Of a DNA stretch of 64,000 nucleotides, positions 48,844 through 59,870 are shown one piece after another. Source of the stretch: Schlesneria paludicola DSM 18645. GTDB lineage: Bacteria; Planctomycetota; Planctomycetia; Planctomycetales; Planctomycetaceae. Both the position numbers and the translations under genes were made by a program. Within the stretch, counting starts at the first letter, position 1; each line of letters opens with the position of its first letter. Below the pieces are notes generated by a model. It saw only the letters and a program-made list of their open reading frames with translations. It had not been told where the DNA came from and did no database searches. Where the stretch lies: positions 1-64,000 of the forward strand of contig CAMBQP010000004.1 of assembly GCA_945869955.1 (NCBI GenBank), in the 5' to 3' direction.

Positions 48844-49968
48844 CTACTTCCACATTCCTTCCAGCCACTGATACGCCTCTTCCCGTTGTGCGGGGGGGAA
48901 ATCATGCTGGGCGTCGGGTGTCGCCAGTTTCAAGCGGTTTTTGGCCTGATGTAATGAGTATACGGTGCTCGCTTTTTGGAACGCTTTCCGCACTCCTTCC
49001 ACCTCGAAGTTATTGTCGTGCAGTGGTGAATTGGAATAGCAGCCGCGCGGCGCGAGTCCGGCGAGGATCTCGTAAAAATCAAAGGGGACCTGATTCGGGT
49101 CGTTGTGGTAAATTTCGCGAATCCGTGGCATATACCGGTCGCTGGTCCAGCCCATCAGGTTACCCTGATAGTAATCGTGAAATGGGGTAAACCCACAACT
49201 GGTGATGGTGGCCTGCAGTCGCTCATCAAAGAGGGCGGTGAAGAGGGCGTTGTGTCCACCGAGTGAATGTCCAATCACCCCGATGCGAGCAGGGTCAACC
49301 TGAGGCAGCCCTTCCAGCAGGTCGACCGCTCGCATGTTGTTCCAAATCGCTTTCATCGAGCCACTGGCGTAATGACTTCCGTCGGTTTTGAAGTCATATC
49401 GATATTCCCCAAATGAGGGATAGTCCGGCACAATGCAAACGAATCCCCGTTCGGCCAGTTCGTGGGCATAACGCAAGTTGATCAGACCACCCAAGCCGAC
49501 CGGCTCGTCTTTGCCCACGTTGTTTGTCTGGTGCAGGCAGAGCATGGCGGGGGCTGACCGCTTGTCCGTCAGATTGCGGGGAATGAGCAGCCAGGCGGGG
49601 ACACGATCGTGGGGTTCGGGTGTATACGTCACCTTTCGACGGATGTATTTGTCGAGGATTTCTTCAGAGTGCGTCTTGACTTCCAGCGGTACGCGCTGTG
49701 AATCATCGGGAAGCGGGCCCATCACCACTTGCATATTCGTACGAAGGTGTGCCCGTCGTCGAGCCCAATCGGCGGGGGTTTTGACGGGTCCCAAGGTCCC
49801 CTGGGCGTCGCGAACGACGAGCAGTTCCGAGTGGTCAGGATAGGGGATCGCGATTGATTCCGGGGGGGCCGCCGAGACGGTGTACAAGGGTATCAGCAGC
49901 CAGGGGGTAAGCAGCAAGGGGAATCGCAGTCGCGACAGAAAACTCAGACCTGGAGATCGCCGCATCAT
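48844..49968 (-). CDS. Secreted alpha/beta hydrolase (acetyl xylan esterase / dienelactone hydrolase-like)
   Basis: Signal peptide; GVIGHSLGGHNALF nucleophile elbow; DAQHDFPPAQREEAYQWLE. Confidence 0.8.
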   Translation of the reverse strand: MMRRSPGLSFLSRLRFPLLLTPWLLIPLYTVSAAPPESIAIPYPDHSELLVVRDAQGTLGPVKTPADWARRRAHLRTNMQVVMGPLPDDSQRVPLEVKTHSEEILDKYIRRKVTYTPEPHDRVPAWLLIPRNLTDKRSAPAMLCLHQTNNVGKDEPVGLGGLINLRYAHELAERGFVCIVPDYPSFGEYRYDFKTDGSHYASGSMKAIWNNMRAVDLLEGLPQVDPARIGVIGHSLGGHNALFTALFDERLQATITSCGFTPFHDYYQGNLMGWTSDRYMPRIREIYHNDPNQVPFDFYEILAGLAPRGCYSNSPLHDNNFEVEGVRKAFQKASTVYSLHQAKNRLKLATPDAQHDFPPAQREEAYQWLEGMWK

Positions 49969-50241
49969 GATCGTCTCGCTCTCGTACGCCGGTCAGGGGA
50001 TTCCGGATGACAGGTTTGTCGCCACAAAGGAAGGATTCTTGATTCCTATTCGTATTTCTCCATGAGTGTTCCTCGCGGGCCCAGAAACATCAAGTCTACG
50101 GACGCGGTTCCCCTCGGCAGACCGGGTTCCTGCCGGGAAAGGGGATCGCGGCTGGTCGCTTTCCTTTTTGGCGATGATCCTTCATTCTTCGCCCATCGTG
50201 ATTTCGACCGATTTGGTTGCTGAAAATGGGAAAGTGTTGAG

Positions 50242-50769
50242 ATGACTGAGACTCGCATGCGTGTCGGACTGGGGCATGACCGGCATCGTTTGGTTTCGGG
50301 GCGTCGCCTGATTTTAGGTGGAGTGACGATCGATTATGAAATGGGGCTGGATGGTCATAGCGATGCGGATGTGCTGTTGCATGCGGTGACGGATGCCCTG
50401 TTGGGGGCAGCCGGATTGGGGGATATTGGTGAGTGGTTTCCGAATACCGATCCACGCTGGGCGAATGTGGATTCGGCAATTTTTTTGCAGCAGGCGCTCC
50501 GTGAAGTACAGAACCGAGGTTGGAAGATCGTCAACCTGGATTGCACCATCCATGCGGAACGACCCAAGCTTTCCGCGTATAAGAAACCGATCGCACACCA
50601 GATTGCCTTGCTCTTGAATCTTGATCCCAGTCAGGTGAACGTCAAAGCCAAGACGGGGGAACGGGTCGGACCGGTAGGTCGACAGGAAGCGATTGATGCA
50701 GATGCTATTGTCTTATTGGCGGGAGCGGATGATCCCGCGAGAGACGCGGGATCCGTTCGCACAAGCTGA
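50242..50769 (+). CDS. ispF: 2-C-methyl-D-erythritol 2,4-cyclodiphosphate synthase
   Basis: MRVGLGHDRHRLVSGRRLILGGVTI, GLDGHSDADVLLHAVTDALLGAAGLGDIGEWFPNTD, KAKTGERVGPVGRQEAIDADAI. Confidence 0.93.
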   Translation: MTETRMRVGLGHDRHRLVSGRRLILGGVTIDYEMGLDGHSDADVLLHAVTDALLGAAGLGDIGEWFPNTDPRWANVDSAIFLQQALREVQNRGWKIVNLDCTIHAERPKLSAYKKPIAHQIALLLNLDPSQVNVKAKTGERVGPVGRQEAIDADAIVLLAGADDPARDAGSVRTS

Positions 50770-50782
50770 CGCGGTTTTTGCG

Positions 50783-51559
50783 TCAGGTCGAGATCGTGGT
50801 CGAGATCGTGGCCGGGGATGCGGATTCGGGCTCGGTCGATTCGCTTTCGGGGGTCTCGGCGATCTTCGCCTTCAGTTTCCGGAGTGAATCCGCCAGGGGA
50901 AGAGCATCGAGTCCCCGCAGACCAAACAGTTCCAGGAACTGTCGGGTTGTTTCATACAGGAACGGTCGACCGAGCGTCTCTTCTTCACCTCCAATCCGCA
51001 CTAGACCTCGTTCCATGAGATACTTGAGCATGTCCGTGCATTGGACACGACGAATCGTTTCAATGTCAGCTCGTGTTACCGGTTGCCGGTAGGCGACGAT
51101 GGCGAGCGTCTCGAGTGCCGGTGGAGTCAGTTTCAGCTCTGCCTGTCGCTGATGCAGTTTGCCCAGCCAGAACGAGTAGATCGGTTTGGTCAACAGCCGA
51201 AAGCCACTGGCAATACTCTCGATATGAAATGCCGATTGATCGTGTTCATAAGCGAGATTCAACTGATCGACCACTTGCTTGGCATCGTGGACATCGGCGA
51301 GTGTGGCAAGCTGAGCCAGTCTTTTGGCGGAGAGGGCCGAGTCGGACACCATGAGGACCGCTTCGGTTCGGGCCATTTTTGGTGTACGAACACAGGCGGG
51401 ATGCGTCCCTTCGATCACCAGAATGGTCGAAGCGTCGTGATCAGGCTTGGCGAAAAAGGACCAGCGATGCCCCTGATAGGGAGTGTCACGCCATCCTGTC
51501 GGGTGACGATTTGAGTGGCAACCCCAAAACGAATCGGTCCTCATCGCCGCTGCTGCCAT
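50783..51559 (-). CDS. scpB: Segregation and condensation protein B
   Basis: FRLLTKPIYSFWLGKLHQRQAELKLTPPALETLAIVAYRQPVTRADIETIRRV, GRPFLYETTRQFLELFGL. True start likely internal (MARTEAVLMVSD). Confidence 0.88.
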   Translation of the reverse strand: MAAAAMRTDSFWGCHSNRHPTGWRDTPYQGHRWSFFAKPDHDASTILVIEGTHPACVRTPKMARTEAVLMVSDSALSAKRLAQLATLADVHDAKQVVDQLNLAYEHDQSAFHIESIASGFRLLTKPIYSFWLGKLHQRQAELKLTPPALETLAIVAYRQPVTRADIETIRRVQCTDMLKYLMERGLVRIGGEEETLGRPFLYETTRQFLELFGLRGLDALPLADSLRKLKAKIAETPESESTEPESASPATISTTIST

Positions 51560-52398
51560 TCGATGACTTGATCAAGGACCTTCTGAACCGCTTTCAGTGG
51601 CTGATCCGCCTCGGCTTCAAAACGGTACGAGACACTGGAATTTTCTGCAGGGGTATACGAGCAGATGAAAACGAACAGTCCAGTGCGCGAACCCGGTTCC
51701 AGTCGAAAGCTGCGAATGTCCAATTGATTCAGGCGTTCGACGGCAGCACCCCAGGTGACCTCGTCCTTGTTGAATTCACGGGACTGCGAATCACGAGGAT
51801 CGACGAAATTTCGGGGTGCAGGGTTCCGCTGAGGTTCTGGCTCGGAAACTTCTTCCGAATAACCAATCTGTTGGATGTGATTGTTCGACGGGTCGGTCAG
51901 TGGCCGGGAAGGGGCATCGGCGCTGTTGTTGGAATTTCGCCGCTTTCGTTCGTACTGAATCTCGCGATTCTCGCCGAGTTCTTCCGATGTTGTCGGATTC
52001 GTTTTGCCGTCGTCCGTGGGATCCGTGGGGGCCGAGGATCGGGAACGCCGGGGTTGCTCGGGGACTCGCTGAAGATCGTCACCCCAACCGGCAGTTGATG
52101 CAAGCTGATCGCGTGGTGGTCGACTTTTATTGTTGGTGGAATTGGAAGGAGAGCGCTTGCGCAGGGGACCCTCTCGATCTAACCCTTTATCAGCACCGAA
52201 TCCCTCAACCTCCTCGAAGAGTTCATCATGCGGTGATCGGGCGGAATGTCCAACCCGTCTTTCCCGGTCATTTTGACCCTCTTCTTCGAGCGGAGAGGCG
52301 ACGACCGGCGCAAATTGCGGAATGCCGAAGATTGCGAGCGCCGGAATCGTCAGCACTGGGATCATCAATAAAATCGTTGCAACACCATGAGACCGCAT
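51541..52398 (-). CDS. Hypothetical secreted protein with charged low-complexity linker
   Basis: N-terminal hydrophobic signal MRSHGVATILLMIPVLTIPALAIFG; R/E/S/P-rich central region; compact C-terminal region. Confidence 0.6.
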   Translation of the reverse strand: MRSHGVATILLMIPVLTIPALAIFGIPQFAPVVASPLEEEGQNDRERRVGHSARSPHDELFEEVEGFGADKGLDREGPLRKRSPSNSTNNKSRPPRDQLASTAGWGDDLQRVPEQPRRSRSSAPTDPTDDGKTNPTTSEELGENREIQYERKRRNSNNSADAPSRPLTDPSNNHIQQIGYSEEVSEPEPQRNPAPRNFVDPRDSQSREFNKDEVTWGAAVERLNQLDIRSFRLEPGSRTGLFVFICSYTPAENSSVSYRFEAEADQPLKAVQKVLDQVIEWQQRR

Positions 52399-52560
52399 GA
52401 TCCACCTCCTTGTGGCCTGTTTTCTCGCCCAACAACTTCCAGCAAAGTCTGGCTAATCGAAGAGCATGATGATCCTAGAGAAAATTCTCAGGTGTGGCAA
52501 TCGGAGATTGTCATTCTGCCCATTGACTTGCAATTCGTCCGCGTATGGCATGATTTTCAC

Positions 52561-52572
52561 GGGGGGGGGGGG
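52561..52572. repeat. G12 homopolymer tract
   Basis: Twelve consecutive G in an intergenic region. Confidence 0.9.
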
Positions 52573-53007
52573 CCGGTTGAGGAGATTTCCCCCTGAAACG
52601 ACTTCGTGATCAATAAAAATTCGATATTGACTCGAATTGGTTAAAAAAAAGCGTAATGCGAATCAATGTTGCGATTTTTTAGATCGTTTTTGATCGGTGT
52701 TGGGCTCGATCAATTCGGCGTTTCCTGTGCCGGACAGATGGTGTTTTTCGTTGATTCCCTTTATTTTATTGTGGAATCTCTCTGATTATGAGATTTTTTC
52801 TGGCGGAATGATCGTTGAAGACTTTGGAATTAATGAAACAATTTCAATCGAATACGATCAGAGACTTGCTATTTGGATTTTTATGAGCGTATGATTGTGC
52901 CGACGACGTTTTACCCTGACATGCTGGACAAAAGAAGCTCGTTCTTTTGAAGTACGATTCTCCCCATAAGAAAATTGAACTTTGAGTTGATCTTTGAGTT
53001 GATCTGA

Positions 53008-55134
53008 GTGATGGCAATCCCGTTGCTACCTCAGGAATCACGGAATTTTGGATATGAGCTTGGATACAGGTACTTTCAGTACGAGGAGATGGCGATGAGT
53101 TTAGAAATTCGTGAATCTGACACGGCGATCATTAAAGCGGCACCGCATTTGTTCGTGCGAAGCGGGATTTTAGAAGGGGTTTCAGAAGCCCTGAAGACAG
53201 GGCACGTGACATCGATCGGTCGCGCCCCGACGAATCAATTGATGATCCCCGATGAACTCTGCAGTCGCAATCACTGTGAGGTCTTTTTCGAAGGGGGTGC
53301 TTGGCGAGTACGTGACCTTGGTAGTCGGAATGGGACGCGGGTCAATTCCCAAGAAATCACCGGCGATGTGATCCTCATCGACAACTTCCAGTTTCAGATT
53401 GGCAATACATTCATCGAATTCCTAGCCGATTATAGGAGGGCCACTGAGGCGTCAGGAGTGAATACTGAGATCGGTCAAGAGACATCCCGGCATGTGTCGC
53501 CGCAATTACACCGCCAACGCAATTCGCAATCCGAGCCACGTCCTGAAATTGTGCATGCCACCGACAAGACACGGTATACTTCGGTAGATGTGGACTTGAC
53601 CCCCACAACCAGCGAACCAGCCCAACGGCTGGTTCGACTTGGCTTGAGAATGAGTGGCGAGGTGGATGTTCGTCGATTGTGCGAGACGGTGTTGGACAGT
53701 TTGTTTGACGTCACGCCGTCGGATATCGGTGCCGTCCTGTTGTTCAAGGATCTGGATCATCCCGGCCAGGATCCTCGAAACCTGGAGTTGATTGCCTATA
53801 AGTCCCTCAATTCCCGCCCGTTTGAGCGCATTTCCGACTATGTGACAAACTATGCACTTGAGTCGCGCGCTGCGGTGGTGGCTCATGATGTGAAGTCCGA
53901 CGATAAATTCAGTTCCAGTGACAGTTTGCGAGACATGCGGGCCGAGAGCATCATCTGTGCTCCGATTCGGATTGGCAATCGGATGCTGGGGTTGATTCAG
54001 CTCTATGCAACGAATCCCGATAATCGACTGCAGGCCGACGACGCAGAATTCACTCTGGCCGTTGCGGATCAGTTGGCGGGTGCCTTAGAGAATCTGAAAG
54101 AGCGAAGTCGACTTGCTGCGGGGATCGCCCGGTTTGAGCAAGAGAACAAAACTCTGCGTGAACAGCTCTTGATTGAGACGGAACTGGTCGGAGATAGTGA
54201 TTCGATTCGGCGACTGCGTGAGCGAATTCTGCGAATTGCTCCGACAGGTGCCACGGTCTTGATTCGGGGTGAAAGTGGTGTCGGTAAAGAACTGGTGGCT
54301 CGTGCCATTCATCAACACAGTAACCGTGCCGAAGCGCCATTCGTGACCATGAACTGTGCCGCACTTTCGGAAAGTCTGCTCGAAAGCGAACTCTTCGGTC
54401 ATGAAAAGGGTTCTTTCACCGGAGCGGTCAGCCGCAAGATCGGAAAGTTTGAACAGGCACACGGCGGCACGATTTTCCTGGATGAAGTGGGTGAGATGAG
54501 CCCTGCGATTCAGGCAAAATTCCTTCGTGTTCTGGAAGGGCATCCGTACGAGCGAGTCGGTGGTGGAACGGAAGTTCGGGTTGATGTTCGAGTCGTTGCT
54601 GCAACCAATCGGGATCTGGAGAATTCGGTCGATCAGGGTCGTTTCCGCAAGGATCTTTACTTCCGGTTGCAGGTCATGGAACTGCTGGTGGAACCGCTAC
54701 GGGATCGGCGAACGGACATTGCCATTCTGGCCAAGCATTTCATGCAACGTTTTTCCAAGAAATGTGGTCGTTCGGTCACCTCGATCCTTCCTTCCGCGAT
54801 GGCAACACTGGTGAACTATGGCTGGCCGGGAAACGTTCGTGAATTGCAAAATACCATTGAACGTGCCGTGATCCTTTGTCCTGGGGAAACGCTCGGCCCT
54901 GCAGATATCCAGTTGTCGGCTTTGGGGCGATCCGATTCGGCCTCGACGGTTTCAGTCTCGACCGCCGGTTATCGACCAATCTCGATTGATCTGATTGAAC
55001 AAGAACATATCCTTGCGACCTTGGAATGGACCAAATGGAATAAATCCCAGGCGGCTCATATTCTTAACGTCGAGCGGTCAACCTTGGATCGCAAGTTGAA
55101 GAAATACGAAGTCGAGCGGCCTAACCGCAGGTAG
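53008..55134 (+). CDS. Sigma-54-type AAA+ regulator with FHA and GAF domains and Fis-like HTH
   Basis: [27 protein letters not shown]...[11 protein letters not shown] (FHA), GAF-like middle, [41 protein letters not shown]-terminal [21 protein letters not shown]. Real start may be 53092. Confidence 0.92.
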   Translation: MMAIPLLPQESRNFGYELGYRYFQYEEMAMSLEIRESDTAIIKAAPHLFVRSGILEGVSEALKTGHVTSIGRAPTNQLMIPDELCSRNHCEVFFEGGAWRVRDLGSRNGTRVNSQEITGDVILIDNFQFQIGNTFIEFLADYRRATEASGVNTEIGQETSRHVSPQLHRQRNSQSEPRPEIVHATDKTRYTSVDVDLTPTTSEPAQRLVRLGLRMSGEVDVRRLCETVLDSLFDVTPSDIGAVLLFKDLDHPGQDPRNLELIAYKSLNSRPFERISDYVTNYALESRAAVVAHDVKSDDKFSSSDSLRDMRAESIICAPIRIGNRMLGLIQLYATNPDNRLQADDAEFTLAVADQLAGALENLKERSRLAAGIARFEQENKTLREQLLIETELVGDSDSIRRLRERILRIAPTGATVLIRGESGVGKELVARAIHQHSNRAEAPFVTMNCAALSESLLESELFGHEKGSFTGAVSRKIGKFEQAHGGTIFLDEVGEMSPAIQAKFLRVLEGHPYERVGGGTEVRVDVRVVAATNRDLENSVDQGRFRKDLYFRLQVMELLVEPLRDRRTDIAILAKHFMQRFSKKCGRSVTSILPSAMATLVNYGWPGNVRELQNTIERAVILCPGETLGPADIQLSALGRSDSASTVSVSTAGYRPISIDLIEQEHILATLEWTKWNKSQAAHILNVERSTLDRKLKKYEVERPNRR

Positions 55135-55244
55135 AGTCCGTCAGGTGGGAAGATCCGGCAGCCATTTCTGGTGCCGGAAGTTCTCATCGTCGCCAAACTT
55201 CTGCCACGGATCGCTGACTTTGGCCAATCAATGTGACTTGATCG

Positions 55245-57536
55245 ATGTCTCATTTTCGCAATTCGCTGAAAACGGGGTCCGCTGAGAATTTGTCCCAGCG
55301 GACTTTTCGTCCGTTAGGTTTTCTCGTGGTCAGTCTGGTCTGGCTGATTGGTTTTTGCTACTGGTTCAACGGTTTTGGGATGCCGAATAATCCCGGTGTC
55401 CAGCGATGGATGCTCTGGACGGTGATCCCGTTTGATCTTTGTGACCTCATTGATCCCCCAGTCATTGCTGGTGCCGACCCTTGGAGTTGGTTGGCTCTAC
55501 TCCAGCGAATTCCTTTTCTCGGCGTCGCCGTGATGATCTGGCTCGGTGCCTGGGGTTATGGATCGGTGATTCTTCGCTGGCTCAAAGTGGACTTGGGCTC
55601 TCCCGAACGACTCTTTTTTTCCCTCTGCATTGGGCTGTCGCTCATCTCGCTCGTCACGCTCATGCTGGGTTTGTTTGCAGGGCTTCATCGTGGACTGCTC
55701 GTGGCACTCTTGATTTTCGGGCCGTTCATCGAGTTCTGGCTTCGTGGGAATGGCATTCGGAGGTTGGCATGCTCTTGCCGACCGTCCGCACTGTGGGGGT
55801 GGGTTGCCACACGGCGAAAAGCCATTTTGGCGTTGATGATCGTGACCCCATTTGTGGCGGTGCTGCTGCTGGGGGCGATGTCACCCCAAACCGATTTTGA
55901 TGTTCTGGAGTATCATCTCGGGGGTCCGAAAGAATGGTTTCAGCAGGGTCACATTTCGCGACTGCCGCACAATGTCTATACAAACTTTCCGTTTCTCTCA
56001 GAGATGTTAATTCTTGCGGGGATGGTTGTTTATGGTGATTGGCAATGGGGCGCTTTAGCAGGACAGGCTTCCATTGCGGGATTTGCGCCACTGATAGCAC
56101 TCGGGTTGTATGCGGCAGGACGCCGCTGGTTTTCGGAGCGAGCGGGATGTCTCGCGGCGCTGATTTCCTTGACTTCACCCTGGACTTATCGGATCTCGAT
56201 CATCGCGTACGCCGAAGGGAGCCTGGCTTGTTATTTGTTTGCCTCGCTGTTTGCGGCGATGTTGTATCGAGATCTATCGCGGGGCGAGCCGTCAGGAGCT
56301 GGGTTGCCACAAAAAGCTGTGGCATTTCTGACGGGTCTGATGGCGGGAAGTGCCATGGCCTGTAAGTATACCGGCTTGATTTCGGTCGTCATTCCGATGG
56401 CGTTACTGATGCTCTGGATCACGCTCAGCCTCCCCCAACCCCCTCAAATTCGTCTTGTCATGCTGTTGGCGGGTCTCTTTACAGCGGGGGTCATGACCAG
56501 TGTTGGTCCGTGGTTAGTGAAGAATGTTGCAGCGACGGGAAATCCGGTTTATCCGCTGGCGGTTCGCCTTTTCGGCGGGATCGATCGGGACGAAGAACTG
56601 GATGCCAAATGGCGTAAAGGCCATGCCCCTCCGGTCTATCAAAGCTGGAAAGAGAAGCTGCGCGATTTGCCGGTCAAGCTGGCAGATGTCACGGCAAACA
56701 ACGACTGGCACAGTCCACTGATGTTTGGGTTTGCACCGCTGTCACTTTTTTGGATTTTCCGTCAGCGGAAGCTCACGGGGTCGATTGCGAGTGGGGAAAA
56801 TCAATCCTTGATCCTGGTGGTCACTTGGTTGTACGTGGCCTGGCAATTTTTGACCTGGTGGCAGCTGACCCATCATATCGATCGTTTTTACGTGCCGATG
56901 TTTTCCGCAGTCGCCCTGTTGGCGGGGGTTGGTGCCGACTGGACCTGCACTTTGGCAGCGGGATCGGTTGCTGAGCGTTCGCGAGCAATCTGGCGCGGGT
57001 GTTCTGCGGTGGTTCTCGTACTGGGATTGTGTTGGAATGCCGAGGTCATGTTACGGCTGGGGGGGTTCAATGCCGGTCGTCTGGATCTGATCGCCGCTCG
57101 GAACCTGGCCACCCCCAACCGTATTCGGTGGCTGAACGATGCCGTGGAATCGGGACGATTGCCCCGTGAGACCAAAGTTCTCTGTGTGGGTGAGGCGCAG
57201 ATGTTTCATGCACGGTATCCCTACTTGTACAATACGGTGTTTGATCACTCTCGCTTTGTACAGCTTTGTGCTCAGGGAGAGGCTGGAGATCAGCAACTTC
57301 GCCCGGTGGAAGAAATTCGCGCCGATTTTCGCCGACTTGGCGTCACGCATCTTGATGTGAATTGGGCCGAAATCGGGCGTTATCGAGCACCGGGAAGTTA
57401 CGGCTATACGAATTTCGTTCAACCGGAACGTTTTGATCGTTTGCAGCAGCTCGGTTTGCTCGGTCCCAGCCTATTGACGACAACCGAACCGGGGACGGGC
57501 GTGATCACGGGTCAGATTTTTCCTGTCTTGGACTGA
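55245..57536 (+). CDS. Polytopic membrane protein, GT39/ArnT-like glycosyltransferase
   Basis: Multiple TM segments; TDFDVLEYHLGGPKEWFQQGHISRLPHNVYTNFPFLSEML resembles GT-C lumenal/periplasmic loop motifs. Confidence 0.65.
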   Translation: MSHFRNSLKTGSAENLSQRTFRPLGFLVVSLVWLIGFCYWFNGFGMPNNPGVQRWMLWTVIPFDLCDLIDPPVIAGADPWSWLALLQRIPFLGVAVMIWLGAWGYGSVILRWLKVDLGSPERLFFSLCIGLSLISLVTLMLGLFAGLHRGLLVALLIFGPFIEFWLRGNGIRRLACSCRPSALWGWVATRRKAILALMIVTPFVAVLLLGAMSPQTDFDVLEYHLGGPKEWFQQGHISRLPHNVYTNFPFLSEMLILAGMVVYGDWQWGALAGQASIAGFAPLIALGLYAAGRRWFSERAGCLAALISLTSPWTYRISIIAYAEGSLACYLFASLFAAMLYRDLSRGEPSGAGLPQKAVAFLTGLMAGSAMACKYTGLISVVIPMALLMLWITLSLPQPPQIRLVMLLAGLFTAGVMTSVGPWLVKNVAATGNPVYPLAVRLFGGIDRDEELDAKWRKGHAPPVYQSWKEKLRDLPVKLADVTANNDWHSPLMFGFAPLSLFWIFRQRKLTGSIASGENQSLILVVTWLYVAWQFLTWWQLTHHIDRFYVPMFSAVALLAGVGADWTCTLAAGSVAERSRAIWRGCSAVVLVLGLCWNAEVMLRLGGFNAGRLDLIAARNLATPNRIRWLNDAVESGRLPRETKVLCVGEAQMFHARYPYLYNTVFDHSRFVQLCAQGEAGDQQLRPVEEIRADFRRLGVTHLDVNWAEIGRYRAPGSYGYTNFVQPERFDRLQQLGLLGPSLLTTTEPGTGVITGQIFPVLD

Positions 57537-59631
57537 TCGTGGAATCAGGGGTCCTCGGTCGGGGTGCAGCAGCAGTAAATGCTTTTCGCAAGAGCGGTGC
57601 CAGCTGTGGGTAGAACGAGTGTTTCGCCTTAGCGGTCGAATGCGTGCGGTGTCGATTTTCGGGTGCTGCGAGAACGACCTGATTGGTTGCCCGCCTTGAC
57701 TGGAATTGGTTTGTGGTGTTGGTTCGGTCACGTCGATGGGCAGCAAGCAGCTCCAGATCCAGGGTCTGGCCTTGTCGATAAAACGAGAGGAACGTCAGTG
57801 CCACGATCAAGGGGGGCGCATTGCGGGTCTCGATCAGCAGCCCCTCTTTTTGCCGGCTGATACTGGCAGTGGAATCGCCGAAATAGCTGGAAATTGCGGG
57901 GGTCGAGGGGATGGCAAACAAGTCCAGGAGTTCTGTGTCATCACCAATCCAGTGGAGAAAGTCATGGCCCACGTAGGGGAGCAGCGCTGCGGCAAGACGG
58001 CTGGTACGGGGGCCGTCCAGATACGCATACAACAAACAGTCTCCGTCGGGGACCGCGACTTTGCGGCGGGCGAGTTGATCAAACCCAGGCTGTTTTGACT
58101 GCAAGGATCTCAGTTGTGCTTTCATCGCTTGCGGATGAATGGCAAAGAGCAGGTGTTGATCGGTTAAACAAAACGTCGGCGTGATTGACAGCCCCCAATG
58201 AGCGTCCTCTTCGGTCAATGGGATATAAAAAATCGTGTGACCGAAAAAAGGTTGTTGTTTCAGTGAATGGGGTTGTCCAAAGTCGAGATCGGGCGAGTCT
58301 TCGACCAGTGACTGTTCGGTCAGCTTCATCAATTGCTCGAAGACCCTGGTCGCTTTTTTGGTATCTTGAATTTCCACACTGAGCATCAGGCTGGTGGCAA
58401 CCATCCCACCCAGGCTGGGGGAATCGAATGCCATCACGACATCGCCAAACGCAGGGAGAACATCTTCGAGGATCCGCAGTTCCAGTTCGCTTTGCAGTTC
58501 CCTGACCGTTTCGTCAAAAATGCGAACCGCCTGAGGCTGCGTTTTCGCGATCATCTGTCGGGATTCTTTGAAGAGGCGGGTGAAGCTGATGCTGGTCGCC
58601 AGAACCAGATCGGCATCGGCGGGGATGTGAGCGAATTGTTGGGGTTGGATTGGGGGGCCTGCGGCAAGGACTAGGGCTCCATCCAGTCGGCCTGCGGTGG
58701 CAATGAACGTTCGCTGTGTCAGGACATCTTGTTCCAGGCCACTGGATTGAACCAGATGATCGACCGCATCGACTCCGACCATCGCGGCCATGGGGCGGAT
58801 AAGCAGTCCGAGGGGGCCAAGGGCCTTTGTCAGGTTGGTGAGGATTCCCATGGTGTCGATCCAGCCGACGGAGGAGAATCTCTCGACGGCGATTTGTTTC
58901 ACCGCAGTTTGAAATCGCAGATTGGACTCCATTCCCGGTTTGCGGCCGGATAATCCGTCCGTCATGAGGTCCAGTGTCCCCGCACCGAAGGCCAGCAGAA
59001 TGCGCGAATCATTCCGGTGAGCCACGAGAGTCAGGCCGGGAATGGGGAGAGGAATCGACTGAGTCCGTTCCCCTTCTTCTTCATGGAAATCGGGAATCGC
59101 GACCAGTGTCTGATTCAGCAGTTTCCAGAGTCGATCTGTTTCGGTATCGCTACGGACCATGATTCCGGCACGAATGGTGGCAGCGATTCGTGCCAGACCC
59201 ACAGCAGCAGCCCCATTGTCAGGGTTTGGATGGTCAGGGTTTGGATGAAAACTGACGAATACCGAGCCGGGATGCGACGTGAGGGAGCGGACAAGGGGTG
59301 GAACGACGGACGTCAATTTTTCGAGCAGGACCTCATCAAAGGGATTTTCCTCGTCTTCGTCAAACGGGCTGGGGGGGGCTTGTTTGGCGAGTTGTTGATC
59401 GATCCATTGTGTGAGCTGCAGGATTTCCGGGTCCGCAGCAAATCCCTCGATCCCGGTGGCACCGGGTTGTCCAGGGCCCCGTGCTGCCCACTCAAAGTAC
59501 AGCACCGAATCGGGGGGAGCGGCTTGCATGAGTGCGGGATCCCGCTCGCCGGGAGGAAGCCCCACGAGGCCGCTTCCCGCAAAAATCCAGAACAAAAGTT
59601 CCCATAAACCGGGATGAACTTCAGACGGCAT
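57505..59631 (-). CDS. Hypothetical large protein (possibly DUF3352-like)
   Basis: 708-aa ORF with normal composition; DPALMQAAPPDSVLYFEWAARG near the N-terminus; no catalytic motif recognised. Confidence 0.55.
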   Translation of the reverse strand: MPSEVHPGLWELLFWIFAGSGLVGLPPGERDPALMQAAPPDSVLYFEWAARGPGQPGATGIEGFAADPEILQLTQWIDQQLAKQAPPSPFDEDEENPFDEVLLEKLTSVVPPLVRSLTSHPGSVFVSFHPNPDHPNPDNGAAAVGLARIAATIRAGIMVRSDTETDRLWKLLNQTLVAIPDFHEEEGERTQSIPLPIPGLTLVAHRNDSRILLAFGAGTLDLMTDGLSGRKPGMESNLRFQTAVKQIAVERFSSVGWIDTMGILTNLTKALGPLGLLIRPMAAMVGVDAVDHLVQSSGLEQDVLTQRTFIATAGRLDGALVLAAGPPIQPQQFAHIPADADLVLATSISFTRLFKESRQMIAKTQPQAVRIFDETVRELQSELELRILEDVLPAFGDVVMAFDSPSLGGMVATSLMLSVEIQDTKKATRVFEQLMKLTEQSLVEDSPDLDFGQPHSLKQQPFFGHTIFYIPLTEEDAHWGLSITPTFCLTDQHLLFAIHPQAMKAQLRSLQSKQPGFDQLARRKVAVPDGDCLLYAYLDGPRTSRLAAALLPYVGHDFLHWIGDDTELLDLFAIPSTPAISSYFGDSTASISRQKEGLLIETRNAPPLIVALTFLSFYRQGQTLDLELLAAHRRDRTNTTNQFQSRRATNQVVLAAPENRHRTHSTAKAKHSFYPQLAPLLRKAFTAAAPRPRTPDSTISPRQEKSDP

Positions 59632-59870
59632 GAGAACTTCTCGCTTTATGAATCAAAGTGTGCTGTTGCGATGCCGATTTTAGCGTTTTTGTGCGGGATC
59701 CTTCAACGACTTCGGTTTCCGCAACATCATCCCTTCCAGAGATCCGGTCAAAAACGATATTCTACACCATGAAGCGTCGATCTCGATCGTATCCTAGCGC
59801 CGTTCCACTGGGGGAGGGCCACGCCACGAGACACGATACGGTTTTGGTTGGTTTCAGGAGTTTGACGATA

